A stretch of DNA of 64,000 nucleotides from Desemzia sp045528445 (lineage in GTDB: Bacteria > Bacillota > Bacilli > Lactobacillales > Carnobacteriaceae): contig NZ_JBGQQU010000003.1 of NCBI RefSeq assembly GCF_045528445.1, positions 1 through 64,000 of the forward strand, written 5' to 3'. Below the pieces are notes generated by a model that was given only the letters and a program-made list of their open reading frames with translations, had not been told where the DNA came from and ran no database searches. Each line of letters begins with the position of its first letter. The stretch's first letter is position 1. Both the position numbers and the translations under genes were made by a program. Positions 43,195 to 51,629 of this stretch are shown one piece after another.

Positions 43195-43488
43195 ATGAAA
43201 AATAAAATTGGGCGTTACAGTTTATTGCTATTTGCCGCTTTAACGGGATTAGTGGTTGGTTATCTTCGGCCAGAAGTATCTCAGTCTCTTTTATCCGTTG
43301 TCGGAATCATTGTAGGGATTGGATTTTTCCTTTTATCTAAACGGGATGAATCTGCAAAATCCACATCCAACAAGAAAAAAGATTCCGTCAACAAAATGGA
43401 CTGGTATCTCTTGTTGCAAATGCTGCTTTATTTTATTGTGGGAGCAGCTATTGGGGTAACGATTTTTTATATGATCGTTCTCTACTAG
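43195..43488 (+). CDS. Small membrane protein of unknown function, 97 aa
   Basis: I do not recognise this protein. Hydrophobic segments are at about 8-24, 31-47 and 71-94. A basic linker (SKRDESAKSTSNKKKDSVNK) lies between the second and third. Its ribosome binding site is GAGGAGA. It lies alone, divergent from the CapA-like gene, and ends near a large imperfect hairpin at 43511-43572. Confidence 0.75.
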   Translation: MKNKIGRYSLLLFAALTGLVVGYLRPEVSQSLLSVVGIIVGIGFFLLSKRDESAKSTSNKKKDSVNKMDWYLLLQMLLYFIVGAAIGVTIFYMIVLY

Positions 43489-43507
43489 TACAGATCATTT
43501 GAGCAGG

Positions 43508-43573
43508 CTAGACAAAAATTTAAGGTCATTGGGAGAAGTATGACTCTCTTCAACTGACCCAGATTTTTTGTCG
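43508..43573. terminator. Terminator between convergent genes
   Basis: GACAAAAA...GGTCA pairs with TGACC...TTTTTTGTC, with an inner GAGA/TCTC stem. Imperfect but with a long T run. Confidence 0.65.
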
Positions 43574-43587
43574 AGCATTTATACTCT

Positions 43588-44403
43588 TTATTGTTCTAAC
43601 AGATTTCCTTGTAAAATAAATTGTTCAATCACTTCCAGCACACCTTCTTCATTATTGGAAGGGGCTTCGTAGGCTGCATTATTTTTAATCTCGCAATCTG
43701 CATTAGCCATAGCAAAACTGTATTTGGCAAACTGCAGCATTTCGATATCGTTTCCGCCGTCTCCAAAAACCATCACTTCCTCGGGCTTTACCCTCTCTTC
43801 TTTAGCTAATTTCTTTAGCCCATTCGCCTTATGTGTGCCTGTCCTGATTAAGTCAATACTCCCTCTCCCGGAACTGACTGGAGTGATTTCTTCCATTAAT
43901 AGTTCTTTTAATTGCTCATGTATAGAACTCGTTTGCGATTCTGAGCACCCTAGTGCCAATTTCAAGATTTGGTCATCTATATCTTGAAAATTTTCAACTA
44001 TCGTCAATTTATGGTAAAACATGCGGACGATCTCAACAAACTTTTTGTCTGAGGAATCTAATACATAGGCACTTTTTTTCCCACATACTATGACTGATAT
44101 ACCTGGTATTTTTTCAATAATCTGTAATGTATGTCGGATCAGTTCTAAAGGAATGTTCTCTGTAAAAACCTCTTTTTCTTTTTCAATGATGAAAGCTCCA
44201 TTTTCAGCCACAAAAGTCATATCTTGATAGGTGTCTGGGAAAAATGACTTTAATTGGGCGTACTGATTTCCACTGGCTACGACAAATTGGATATTTTTTT
44301 CTTGCAGCCGAGTAAACAACCATTTAAATCGTTCACGATTGTATTCTTTTTTGTTATCTAAAAAGGTTCCATCCATATCCACCACAATCATTTTGATTGT
44401 CAC
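43588..44403 (-). CDS. Cof-type HAD-IIB phosphatase, 271 aa
   Basis: HAD fold: motif I VVDMDGTFLD (residues 7-16), motif II VVASGNQ, motif III lysine around THKANGLKKLAKE and motif IV GDGGNDIEML. The cap is of type IIB as in Cof. It is a phosphatase of sugar phosphates or pyridoxal phosphate; the exact substrate is unknown. A GTG start at 44403 has GAGGAG 10 bases upstream; an ATG three codons in is also possible. Confidence 0.93.
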   Translation of the reverse strand: MTIKMIVVDMDGTFLDNKKEYNRERFKWLFTRLQEKNIQFVVASGNQYAQLKSFFPDTYQDMTFVAENGAFIIEKEKEVFTENIPLELIRHTLQIIEKIPGISVIVCGKKSAYVLDSSDKKFVEIVRMFYHKLTIVENFQDIDDQILKLALGCSESQTSSIHEQLKELLMEEITPVSSGRGSIDLIRTGTHKANGLKKLAKEERVKPEEVMVFGDGGNDIEMLQFAKYSFAMANADCEIKNNAAYEAPSNNEEGVLEVIEQFILQGNLLEQ

Positions 44404-44489
44404 GTTTTCTCAACTCCTCTAGTATTTCTCTTTAGCTCTAGTATACGAGTTATTGACAGATTTTCAACCAAGCATTGCTTTCTTTCGTA

Positions 44490-44540
44490 TTAAAATAGAC
44501 CTGACTATTCATTTGCGAATAGTCAGGTCTATTTTATTAG
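44490..44540. terminator. Terminator of the LysM-3D gene
   Basis: AAAATAGACCTGACTATTC and its complement around ATTTGC form a perfect stem, with T run on the minus strand. Confidence 0.9.
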
Positions 44541-44550
44541 CTGTATTGAA

Positions 44551-45336
44551 TTAGTTTAAAATTTGAACATCAATGGTTTTTCTTCCAAATTGAAGAGCAG
44601 CATTTAAATCGGTCATGTGAACATCAATACGGTGTCCATTGATTGCACTACCTGTATCTCCAGCAATAAACGTTCCATATCCTGGCACATATACAGTTGA
44701 TCCTAATGGAATAACGCTTGGGTCAACGGCAATAACATTTGGGTTTTCGTTTAAGTTGATACCTGTATAAGTTGTATCGCTTAATTCTGGTTGATTCGTT
44801 GAGTAAGCTGTTGCTTCTACAGTAACCCATTCACCAGTTTGTTCTGCTGTTTCGCTTGCTTCAGCAGTTTCAGTCGTTTGAGGTTCAGTTGCTTCAGGTT
44901 CCTCTGCAACTTCAGGTTCTACAACTTCAGTTTCTTCAGGAGTTTCGACTTCTTTCACTTCATCTTCACTAACATCATAAGTTTTCACATTATCATTGTT
45001 TTCAACCGTTACCACTGAATGGTCAGTTGATAAGTGAATAGAATTTCCCGCAATGATCATATCTGCATTGTTGATATCATTGATTTTAACTAATGAATCT
45101 ACGGAAATGTCTGTTGCTAAAGCAATACTAGATAACGTATCTCCCCATTGGAAAGTATATTTCGAACCATTTTCATCACTTTTAATGTCATTTTTAACTT
45201 CCGTTACAGTACGTGCTTGCCATGAGTTTGCGGTATATTCGTTTGCTGATGCTTCAGATGGGTTCGCTACTGAGAAGAGTCCTACGAGGGCTAAAGTTGA
45301 TCCTGCAGCTACTAATTTCGACTTCATGTTTCTCAT
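44551..45336 (-). CDS. Secreted LysM and 3D-domain cell-wall protein, 261 aa
   Basis: A signal peptide at 1-30 (MRNMKSKLVAAGSTLALVGLFSVANPSEASA) leads to a LysM domain at about 55-100 (KYTFQWGDTLSSIALATDISVDSLVKINDINNADMIIAGNSIHL). An acidic repeat-rich linker (EVETPEETEVVEPEVAEEPEATE) and a C-terminal 3D domain (VIAVDPSVIPLGS, FIAGDTGSAINGHRIDVHM) follow. Probably an Rpf-like or lytic-transglycosylase-like remodeller of peptidoglycan. ATG 45336 is preceded by AAGGGAGA; the frame goes 153 bases further up but without a site. The 3D end matches that of the 8064-9236 protein closely. Confidence 0.9.
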   Translation of the reverse strand: MRNMKSKLVAAGSTLALVGLFSVANPSEASANEYTANSWQARTVTEVKNDIKSDENGSKYTFQWGDTLSSIALATDISVDSLVKINDINNADMIIAGNSIHLSTDHSVVTVENNDNVKTYDVSEDEVKEVETPEETEVVEPEVAEEPEATEPQTTETAEASETAEQTGEWVTVEATAYSTNQPELSDTTYTGINLNENPNVIAVDPSVIPLGSTVYVPGYGTFIAGDTGSAINGHRIDVHMTDLNAALQFGRKTIDVQILN

Positions 45337-45824
45337 TATTTTCTCCCTTTCTATTCCAAATGCAGTAAATGCATTTCCAGAGTCCCTTGAAATTTTTAAT
45401 AGCTTTAAAGATAATTCTTTAAGTGTTCTATTAATGGGTTCCTCTGCCACGAAATGAATCGTAACACGTATCGGTAAGAAAAAAAGCAAAAAAGGGGATT
45501 TGTTATGGTTCCTTATTGCTTTTGTATTAAAAGTAAGTGTTCTTTGCAGATGTGTGACAAATACGGACGAGCCGTAAAATAGAATATGTTATTGCAACAA
45601 TTCGTAATTGTTCTGACATTTAAAATACAGAAAACCTTGATACAATAGACTTCTCCTTATTTCACAAAAAAATGTAAGGGTTTGATTTTATCCTGTCTGT
45701 CCCTCTGGGGAAACAAACAACTATTGAGAGCTGATGCAGACTCTCTCAATGCGTATCGCTTTCATTTTAATTTGATTTCCTTTATGATTAGTTGTGAGGT
45801 AATTATCTTAAGGGGGAAACAAAC
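45337..45824. promoter_or_regulatory. Leaders of the LysM-3D gene and of L25
   Basis: The minus-strand leader of the LysM-3D gene is about 150 nt long, with GGCAGAGGAACCCA (near 45435) and AAGGGACTCTGG (near 45385). These faintly recall a ydaO (c-di-AMP) riboswitch, but its other conserved parts are missing. On the plus strand a perfect 8-bp hairpin (ATTGAGAG / CTCTCAAT, 45732-45757) precedes the L25 gene. Confidence 0.3.
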
Positions 45825-46433
45825 ATGGAAATAAAAGCTATCAAAAGAAACACAGTAGGAACAGGCGCTTCAAACCAGGATCGTCGTAAAGATCAAATTC
45901 CAGCAGTGATTTATGGAAGAGGCGAAGATTCAATCCCTGTTTTGTTAGATGAAAAAGATATTGCGACTATTTTAAAAACACAAGGTGACAGTGCCATTTT
46001 TGATGTTGCTGTTGAAGGTGGAAGAACTGGACAAGTTTACATTAAAGAAGTTCAACGCCACTCATTAAAAAATCAAATCCTTCATGTGAGTATGCAGACA
46101 TTAAAAGCTGGACAAAAATTAACCGTAAATGTACCAGTCGTATTAGAAAATACCGAAAATATAAAAGTGGGTGTCTTGGAACAAGCAATCTACGAAGTGT
46201 CTGTAGAAACAGTAGCCGATAAAGTGCCTGATGAATTTACTGTAGATGCAGGAAGTTTAGAAATTGGAGACACATTGACGGTTGCTGATTTAGGTGAAAT
46301 TCCAGATGTAGAAATCTTGGAAGACCCTGAGACTTTGGTAGCCACAGTTTCAGCTCCTCGTACTGAGGAAGTTGCTGAAGAAGGCACAGAAGACGCACAA
46401 CCAGAAGTAATCGGTGAAACAGAAGCCAACTAA
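45825..46433 (+). CDS. rplY: 50S ribosomal protein L25 / general stress protein Ctc, 202 aa
   Basis: The N-terminal half (MEIKAIKRNTVGTGASNQDRRKDQIPAVIYGRGEDSIPVLL) is the L25 domain, which binds 5S rRNA. The C-terminal half is the TL5/Ctc extension (DEFTVDAGSLEIGDTLTVADL...VEILEDPETLVATVSAP). A short acidic tail follows (EEVAEEGTEDAQPEVIGETEAN). In Bacillus this long form is the stress protein Ctc. The ribosome binding site is AAGGGGG. The terminator is at 46446-46483. Confidence 0.95.
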   Translation: MEIKAIKRNTVGTGASNQDRRKDQIPAVIYGRGEDSIPVLLDEKDIATILKTQGDSAIFDVAVEGGRTGQVYIKEVQRHSLKNQILHVSMQTLKAGQKLTVNVPVVLENTENIKVGVLEQAIYEVSVETVADKVPDEFTVDAGSLEIGDTLTVADLGEIPDVEILEDPETLVATVSAPRTEEVAEEGTEDAQPEVIGETEAN

Positions 46434-46445
46434 ATCACTTATTTC

Positions 46446-46484
46446 AAAAGGGATGTGGACAACAAGTCCGCATCCCTTTTTTTA
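46446..46484 (+). terminator. Terminator of rplY
   Basis: AAAAGGGATG-GGAC pairs with GTCC-CATCCCTTTT, followed by TTT. Confidence 0.85.
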
Positions 46485-46563
46485 ATCAAACGTGTTTTTC
46501 TACTATTAAAACAGTGTAGTCTTTAGTTATTTTTCAAAAACGACTACTATTATTGAGGAGGGT

Positions 46564-46979
46564 CTCTACTTAACAATTACTGCTTAGTCAGTGGTGCTTT
46601 CGTGAAGTAGCAGGACTCTACTTCACAATTGCAACTTAGTCAGTGGTACTTTTGTGAAGTAACAGGGCTCTACTTAACAATTGCAACTTAATCAGTGGTA
46701 CTTTTGTGAAGTAAGAAGGCTCTACTTAACAATTGCAACTTAGTCAGTGGTGCTTTTGTGAAGTAACAGGGCTCTACTTAACAATTGCAACTTAATCAGT
46801 GGTACTTTTGTGAAGTAAGAAGGCTCTACTTAACAATTGCAACTTAGTCAGTGGTGCTTTTGTGAAGTAACAGGTCTCTACTTAACAATTGCAACTTAGT
46901 CAGTAGTCCTTTTACGAAGTAACTAACCTCTACTTAATAATCAAAGCTTATTCGTAAACCTCTATTAATAGATAGCGCA
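46564..46979. repeat. 52-bp array F (eight units, class AAGTA)
   Basis: Units begin CTCTACTT at 46564, 46616, 46668, 46720, 46772, 46824, 46876 and 46928, exactly 52 bp apart. The unit continues AACAATTGCAACTTAGTCAG, then TGGTACTTTTGTGAAGTA. TACTT and AAGTA in successive units are nine bases apart, as in array D. The last unit is degenerate. It lies between the convergent ends of rplY and the flagellar operon. Confidence 0.95.
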
Positions 46980-47099
46980 CTTATCAAAAAAACACCCACA
47001 AAAAGTCAGTAAAAACTACTAACTTTCGTTGGTGCTTGCTCTTTTCGATAAATAAACTCCACTCTCTAGCTTGAACAAGTTGCGTAAGGCAGCTCCCAC

Positions 47100-47164
47100 T
47101 CCCAAAATAGAACCGATGAGTGTTAGGTAAAGTGCACCTAACTCTCATCGGTTCTATTTTTTCC
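47100..47164. terminator. Terminator of the flagellar operon
   Basis: AAAATAGAACCGATGAG-GTTAGGT pairs with ACCTAAC-CTCATCGGTTCTATTTT. It is the strong hairpin about 30 bp downstream of the last flagellar stop (47192). A second imperfect inverted repeat, ACACCCAC...GGTG, lies at about 46990-47035. Confidence 0.85.
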
Positions 47165-47191
47165 GGAGAGCTTAACGCCTTACTCCACTCT

Positions 47192-47974
47192 CTATTGTTT
47201 AAAGTTATTGATCATTCCCATGATTTCATCACTGCTTTGGGCCGTTTTCAGGTTTAGGGAATAGGCTCTTTGGGTGACGATCATATCCGTAAATGTGCTG
47301 GCTAAGTCTACGTTGGAGCTCTCCAGATAGCCTTGTTGGATTGTACCGAATGCATCGTTGTTTCCATTTGACGTCAATAACTCGATGTCTTCAGGAACTT
47401 GGTAATTGTTTCCGCCGGCAGGTTGCAATGCGTCTGGAACACTAGGGTAAAATAAAGGAATGTTCCCCACTTGTGTTTCCTCACCATTCAGACCTTGGAC
47501 AATAACTGTACCCGTCTCTTGGATAACGATATCTCCCTGAGGCCATGAACCAACAGGCAGTGTCGTATTCATGACCAATGATTCGTTGCGTCCATTTGTC
47601 AGAGTACCATCTCCGTTTAATTGAAAACCGCCATCTCTGGTCAAATAAAATTGTCCAGCAGGATCTGTGACACCAAAAAATCCGTTCCCAGCAATCGCCA
47701 TGTGGAACGTCCCGCCGCTTTCGGTTAACGATCCTTGGGTGAAGTCTGAGGTGGTTATCCCACTCAATGCTCCCGTACTGATGCTGGTATTTTCTGCGTT
47801 GTCTGCCAACAGCAATCTATCTTCTACTAACTGATTCGACATTAATTCACGGAAATTGACTTGCTTTGATTTGTAGCCAGTTGTATTGACATTGGCAATG
47901 TCATTTGCAATAGCATCCATTGCTTTTTGATGTGCATGGATACCGCTTCTGCTGGTGCTTAACGAAATACTCAT
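47192..47974 (-). CDS. Flagellar basal-body rod protein of the FlgG/FlhP type, 260 aa
   Basis: A rod/hook family protein. The N-terminal SISLSTSRSGIHAHQKAMDAIANDIANVNTTGYKSKQVNF is the rod signature, with the N-V-N-T-T-G-Y-K core. The C-terminal YLESSNVDLASTFTDMIVTQRAYSLNLKTAQSSDEIMGMINNFK is the matching coiled end. As the last gene of the operon, after the FlhO-like gene, it corresponds to Bacillus flhP (distal rod FlgG). Exported through the flagellar type III apparatus; no signal peptide. Confidence 0.88.
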   Translation of the reverse strand: MSISLSTSRSGIHAHQKAMDAIANDIANVNTTGYKSKQVNFRELMSNQLVEDRLLLADNAENTSISTGALSGITTSDFTQGSLTESGGTFHMAIAGNGFFGVTDPAGQFYLTRDGGFQLNGDGTLTNGRNESLVMNTTLPVGSWPQGDIVIQETGTVIVQGLNGEETQVGNIPLFYPSVPDALQPAGGNNYQVPEDIELLTSNGNNDAFGTIQQGYLESSNVDLASTFTDMIVTQRAYSLNLKTAQSSDEIMGMINNFKQ

Positions 47975-47999
47975 TCTTGTCCTCCTTCTTCAACTTACT

Positions 48000-48743
48000 C
48001 TATACTTTACCTAATTCATTCACAGCTTTTTGCAGCGTTTGATCTGCTGCTTGCAAGATTTTTTGATTGGCTTCAAACTCTCTCGATATCTGCATCAAAT
48101 CAACCATCACATCAGCCGTATTCGTATTCGCACCTTCAATAGCTGATTGCAAGACCACACTATCTCCAGTCATCACTCCGCCGTTTCCGGCAAATAATGT
48201 ATCTCCTGTACTCGTAAGACCAGCCGGATCAGCAAATGTCGTCAATTGCAGCTGCTGTCCTGTTTCCATCACTGTTCCATTGTTAGAAACGGTAAAATCC
48301 ATACTGCCCACTTGGATTGGATCATTCGTCGTACTTAAGACACGATTCCCATCTTGAGTAGCTAAGAATCCTTCTGCATCTACCGTAAAATTCCCATTAC
48401 GGGTGTACATCACTTCTCCAGCGCCCGTTTCAACGGTAAAAAACGCATCTCCTTGAACCGCCAGATCCGTATTAGAATTGGTCAATTGGATACCGCCTTG
48501 ACTGAAATCACGGTAAACTTCATCTATTTGATTGCCCAATGGAAGTCCGCCTACCTCTAATTGTTGATTCAACTCTGGACCATTCAATCGATTGAACAAA
48601 TTCTGTTCCAATAACGTACTTTGAATGATTTCTTGTTCTTTGTATCCTGCAGTATTTAAATTTGCTACAGAAGTACTTAAATTTTCCTGTTTCTTTTCTA
48701 AAATATGTAAGTTTCTATTAGTGGTAATCAATCCTCTAATCAT
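48000..48743 (-). CDS. Flagellar basal-body rod protein of the FlgF/FlhO type, 247 aa
   Basis: Starts MIRGLITTNRNLHILEKKQENLSTSVANLNTAGYKEQEIIQ, a rod N-terminus with A-N-L-N-T-A-G-Y-K. The end is SAIEGANTNTADVMVDLMQISREFEANQKILQAADQTLQKAVNELGKV. Corresponds to Bacillus flhO (proximal or middle rod). The start overlaps the end of sigD by 8 bp, so translation is coupled. Followed by flhP after 25 bp. Confidence 0.88.
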   Translation of the reverse strand: MIRGLITTNRNLHILEKKQENLSTSVANLNTAGYKEQEIIQSTLLEQNLFNRLNGPELNQQLEVGGLPLGNQIDEVYRDFSQGGIQLTNSNTDLAVQGDAFFTVETGAGEVMYTRNGNFTVDAEGFLATQDGNRVLSTTNDPIQVGSMDFTVSNNGTVMETGQQLQLTTFADPAGLTSTGDTLFAGNGGVMTGDSVVLQSAIEGANTNTADVMVDLMQISREFEANQKILQAADQTLQKAVNELGKV

Positions 48744-49455
48744 TGTAAGCCTCTTTCATATAACCTTTTAGTTTTACAATCATTTTCCCATGAATCTGTG
48801 AAATACGCGGTACCGATAAGTCATAAACATAGGCGATTTCTTTCAAACTCAATTCATCTACATACAACATATTTAAAATTTGCTGCTCACGTTGATCCAA
48901 TCGTTTAATGGCCACAGCCAATAGTTGTTTTCGTTCCATGTCCAACAGTTGCTCTTCAGAATTCACAGCCGATGTGTCTTCCAACATATCCAACACCTCA
49001 ACATCATGTCCGTCTTCCGAAAACAACACATCTTCCAGAGACACGGAAGCTAATTGGTGCACTGTTTCATGGATCTTTGCAAATTCTTTTTCACCGATGT
49101 CCAATTCCGCACAGATTTCTTTATCTGTCGGCGTACGCATCAATGTCTTTTCCAGTCTGTCTTTCGCTTTGTAAAAATCATTCAATTTTGTAATACGTGA
49201 ACGTGATACTTTAGACGTTTTACGCACTTCATCAATGATCGCCCCTTTGATACGAATATAGGCATATCCTTCAAAAGGGACCTTTTTGGATTTATCAAAT
49301 TTATTCAAGGCGTCCATTAAACCAATCACGCCCATATTGATCAAATCAGAGCGCTCATAGTCTTTTCGCTTGATGTCTAACCCATTCACGACTTTTTCGA
49401 CCAAGGGAAGATATTTTAAGATTTCCTGTTCTCGGTCTGTCTCATAATACATCAT
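48736..49455 (-). CDS. sigD: Flagellar RNA polymerase sigma factor SigD/FliA (sigma-28), 239 aa
   Basis: Region 2 is YLPLVEKVVNGLDIKRKDYERSDLINMGVIGLMDALNKFDKSKKVPFEGYAYIRIKGAIIDEVRK, region 3 follows, and region 4 is IKRLDQREQQILNMLYVDELSLKEIAYVYDLSVPRISQIHGKMIVKL, the FliA/SigD pattern. It directs late flagellar and chemotaxis gene transcription. It lies near the operon end in the order flhA-sigD-flhO, as in Bacillus where sigD is at the distal end. No anti-sigma FlgM is in the window. Confidence 0.94.
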   Translation of the reverse strand: MMYYETDREQEILKYLPLVEKVVNGLDIKRKDYERSDLINMGVIGLMDALNKFDKSKKVPFEGYAYIRIKGAIIDEVRKTSKVSRSRITKLNDFYKAKDRLEKTLMRTPTDKEICAELDIGEKEFAKIHETVHQLASVSLEDVLFSEDGHDVEVLDMLEDTSAVNSEEQLLDMERKQLLAVAIKRLDQREQQILNMLYVDELSLKEIAYVYDLSVPRISQIHGKMIVKLKGYMKEAYND

Positions 49456-49503
49456 TGCCCTTCCTCCTAGCCATTTCGTTTTGGTGTATACTGCTTTGCC
49501 TCA

Positions 49504-51594
49504 TTATCGCACTGTCGTTTCAATCATGCCCTCAGTTTCAATGGCAATGTCATTTGGCACTTCATTTAAAGACAAGATCGGCAAGTCCGGAAAATTAAAG
49601 GCCAATAGATTTTTCACTGCTGGACGTATTTTTGGTGACGCCAGCAACACATGTGGAATACCATGACTATCCAATTGGTTATTTGAGAAGGTCAGGTTAT
49701 CAAATAAATGGGTAATTTCATTTGGCTGCAAAGCAGGTATTGACCCTGCTGTCGATTTTCGTGTGCTTTGACTGATTCGTTCCTCTAAATCTGGATGAAT
49801 CGTCACCACGTGCAAGACACCATTTGTATCTAAATGCGGTTTGACGATCGTTCGTTTGAGTGCTTGACGCACATATTCCGTCAATACTTCTGTATCTTTT
49901 GTCGTATTTCCATAGTCTGCCAAAGTTTCTAAGATCGTAACTAAATCATTGATCGGAATGTGTTCTTTCAATAAGTTTTGCAGGACTTTTTGCACTTCTC
50001 CCAAACGCAAGATGTCCGGGATCAATTCATCAATGACTACACTATACTTCTCTTTGATGCCTTCAAACAATTGTTTCACTTCTTGTCTGCCCAGCAATTC
50101 AAAGCTGTGTTGTGTGATCGTTTCTTTCAAATGAGTAATCAGTACAGTCAATGGATCAACGACAGTATAGCCTTTGATATCGGCCATATCCTTGTCGCTT
50201 TCATCGACCCACATAGCGTCTAAACCAAAGGAAGGTTCTTTCGCTGCTATTCCATTGAATTCAAACGTTGATTCACCAGGATCGATAATCATGAATTTAT
50301 CCAGATACAAGCTTCCTTGAGCGACTTCATTGCCCTTGATTTTGATGACATAGTCATTTGGCGCTAATTGCAAATTGTCGCGGATGCGTATCGGATTCAA
50401 TAAGATCCCCATCTCTTGAGCACATTGACGGCGAATTGTCGGGATCTGACTAGTCAAATTGTTATCTTGACGCTCATCAGCCAATGGAATCAACCCATAA
50501 CCGATTTCGATTGAGATCGGATCGACTTGGAATGTTGTAATCGACTCTTCTTCCACTTTTTTACTTTCAGTTCTCTGTTCAGCAACAGCTTTAATCTCTG
50601 ATTTTTTCGCTTCGCTGGCTTTTACTTTTTCATTTTCATCCATCAAATACCCAGCTGCAAAAGCCACTACCCCTATGAGCAAAAAGGGAATCGTCGGCAT
50701 ACCTGGAACGATCGCAAACAACAGCAATACGCCGGATGCGATTTTGATAACTTTAGCATTTCCGAATAACTCGCCGCTTAACGAACTCCCAAAACCGGTT
50801 TGGCTTCCTGAACGCGTCACCAAGATCCCTGAAGCAACAGAAACCATTAATGAGGGAATTTGACTCACTAAACCGTCACCGATCGTCAGCTTTCCAAAAT
50901 GGTTCAAAGCTTCCATGATATCCATACCATCTTGAAGAGAGAAAATCAAGATCCCGCCGATCAGGTTGATCAAAGTAATAATGATTCCCGCTATAGCATT
51001 TCCTTTAACAAATTTACTGGCTCCATCCATCGCTCCAAAGAACTGCGTTTCTCGTTCTAAATCTTTGCGTCGTTTTTTAGCTTGATCTTCGGTGATCAAT
51101 CCCGCATTCAAATCCGCGTCGATCGACATTTGTTTTCCTGGCATAGCATCCAATGTGAAACGAGCGGATACTTCCGAAACACGACCTGAACCACTGGTAA
51201 CCACCATCATATTAACAAGAATAATGATGATAAAGATAACCGCTCCAACGATAAAATTGTTCCCGGCTACGAAGTTTCCAAATGTATCGATCATTTGTCC
51301 GGCATTTCCTTCAGTCAAAATCAGACGAGTAGACGAAATATTCAAGGACAATCCGAACATCATCGTCACCAACAGTAAGGTGGGGAAAGTAGAGAACTCC
51401 AATACGTTTTTAGTAAATAAAGTTAATAGTAAAATAATCAAGGCTAATGAGATGTTCACTACTAACATAAAATCCAGCATGAACGCTGGTAAAGGAATAA
51501 TGATCATCGCTAAAATCATGATGACCAGTACCGCAATTCCTATATCCGAAAAACGTGTCATTTTTTCTAGTTTTCCATTTAAAGCACTTATCAT
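49504..51594 (-). CDS. flhA: Flagellar biosynthesis protein FlhA, 696 aa
   Basis: Export-gate protein. Eight transmembrane helices occupy residues 15-310, with the FHIPEP signature region SARFTLDAMPGKQMSIDADLNAGLITEDQAKKRR (the key D in SIDADLNAG). A cytoplasmic domain follows from about 345 (EIGYGLIPLADERQDNNLTSQIPTIRRQCAQEMGILLNPIRIRDN...). It docks chaperone-substrate complexes and couples export to proton motive force. Normal length. It follows flhB by 35 bp. Confidence 0.97.
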   Translation of the reverse strand: MISALNGKLEKMTRFSDIGIAVLVIMILAMIIIPLPAFMLDFMLVVNISLALIILLLTLFTKNVLEFSTFPTLLLVTMMFGLSLNISSTRLILTEGNAGQMIDTFGNFVAGNNFIVGAVIFIIIILVNMMVVTSGSGRVSEVSARFTLDAMPGKQMSIDADLNAGLITEDQAKKRRKDLERETQFFGAMDGASKFVKGNAIAGIIITLINLIGGILIFSLQDGMDIMEALNHFGKLTIGDGLVSQIPSLMVSVASGILVTRSGSQTGFGSSLSGELFGNAKVIKIASGVLLLFAIVPGMPTIPFLLIGVVAFAAGYLMDENEKVKASEAKKSEIKAVAEQRTESKKVEEESITTFQVDPISIEIGYGLIPLADERQDNNLTSQIPTIRRQCAQEMGILLNPIRIRDNLQLAPNDYVIKIKGNEVAQGSLYLDKFMIIDPGESTFEFNGIAAKEPSFGLDAMWVDESDKDMADIKGYTVVDPLTVLITHLKETITQHSFELLGRQEVKQLFEGIKEKYSVVIDELIPDILRLGEVQKVLQNLLKEHIPINDLVTILETLADYGNTTKDTEVLTEYVRQALKRTIVKPHLDTNGVLHVVTIHPDLEERISQSTRKSTAGSIPALQPNEITHLFDNLTFSNNQLDSHGIPHVLLASPKIRPAVKNLLAFNFPDLPILSLNEVPNDIAIETEGMIETTVR

Positions 51595-51629
51595 TGTTTG
51601 TTCTCCTTCATTTGTACTGATTCAGCCGA

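Noticed and set aside
45053..45457. A 134-codon plus-strand frame
   Set aside because: It is antisense to the LysM-3D gene and its leader, and no ribosome binding site is present.
45337..45490. A firm ydaO riboswitch call
   Set aside because: Only two partial motifs match. The conserved GGGGTGAAT-like segment is missing, so it stays a low-interest observation.
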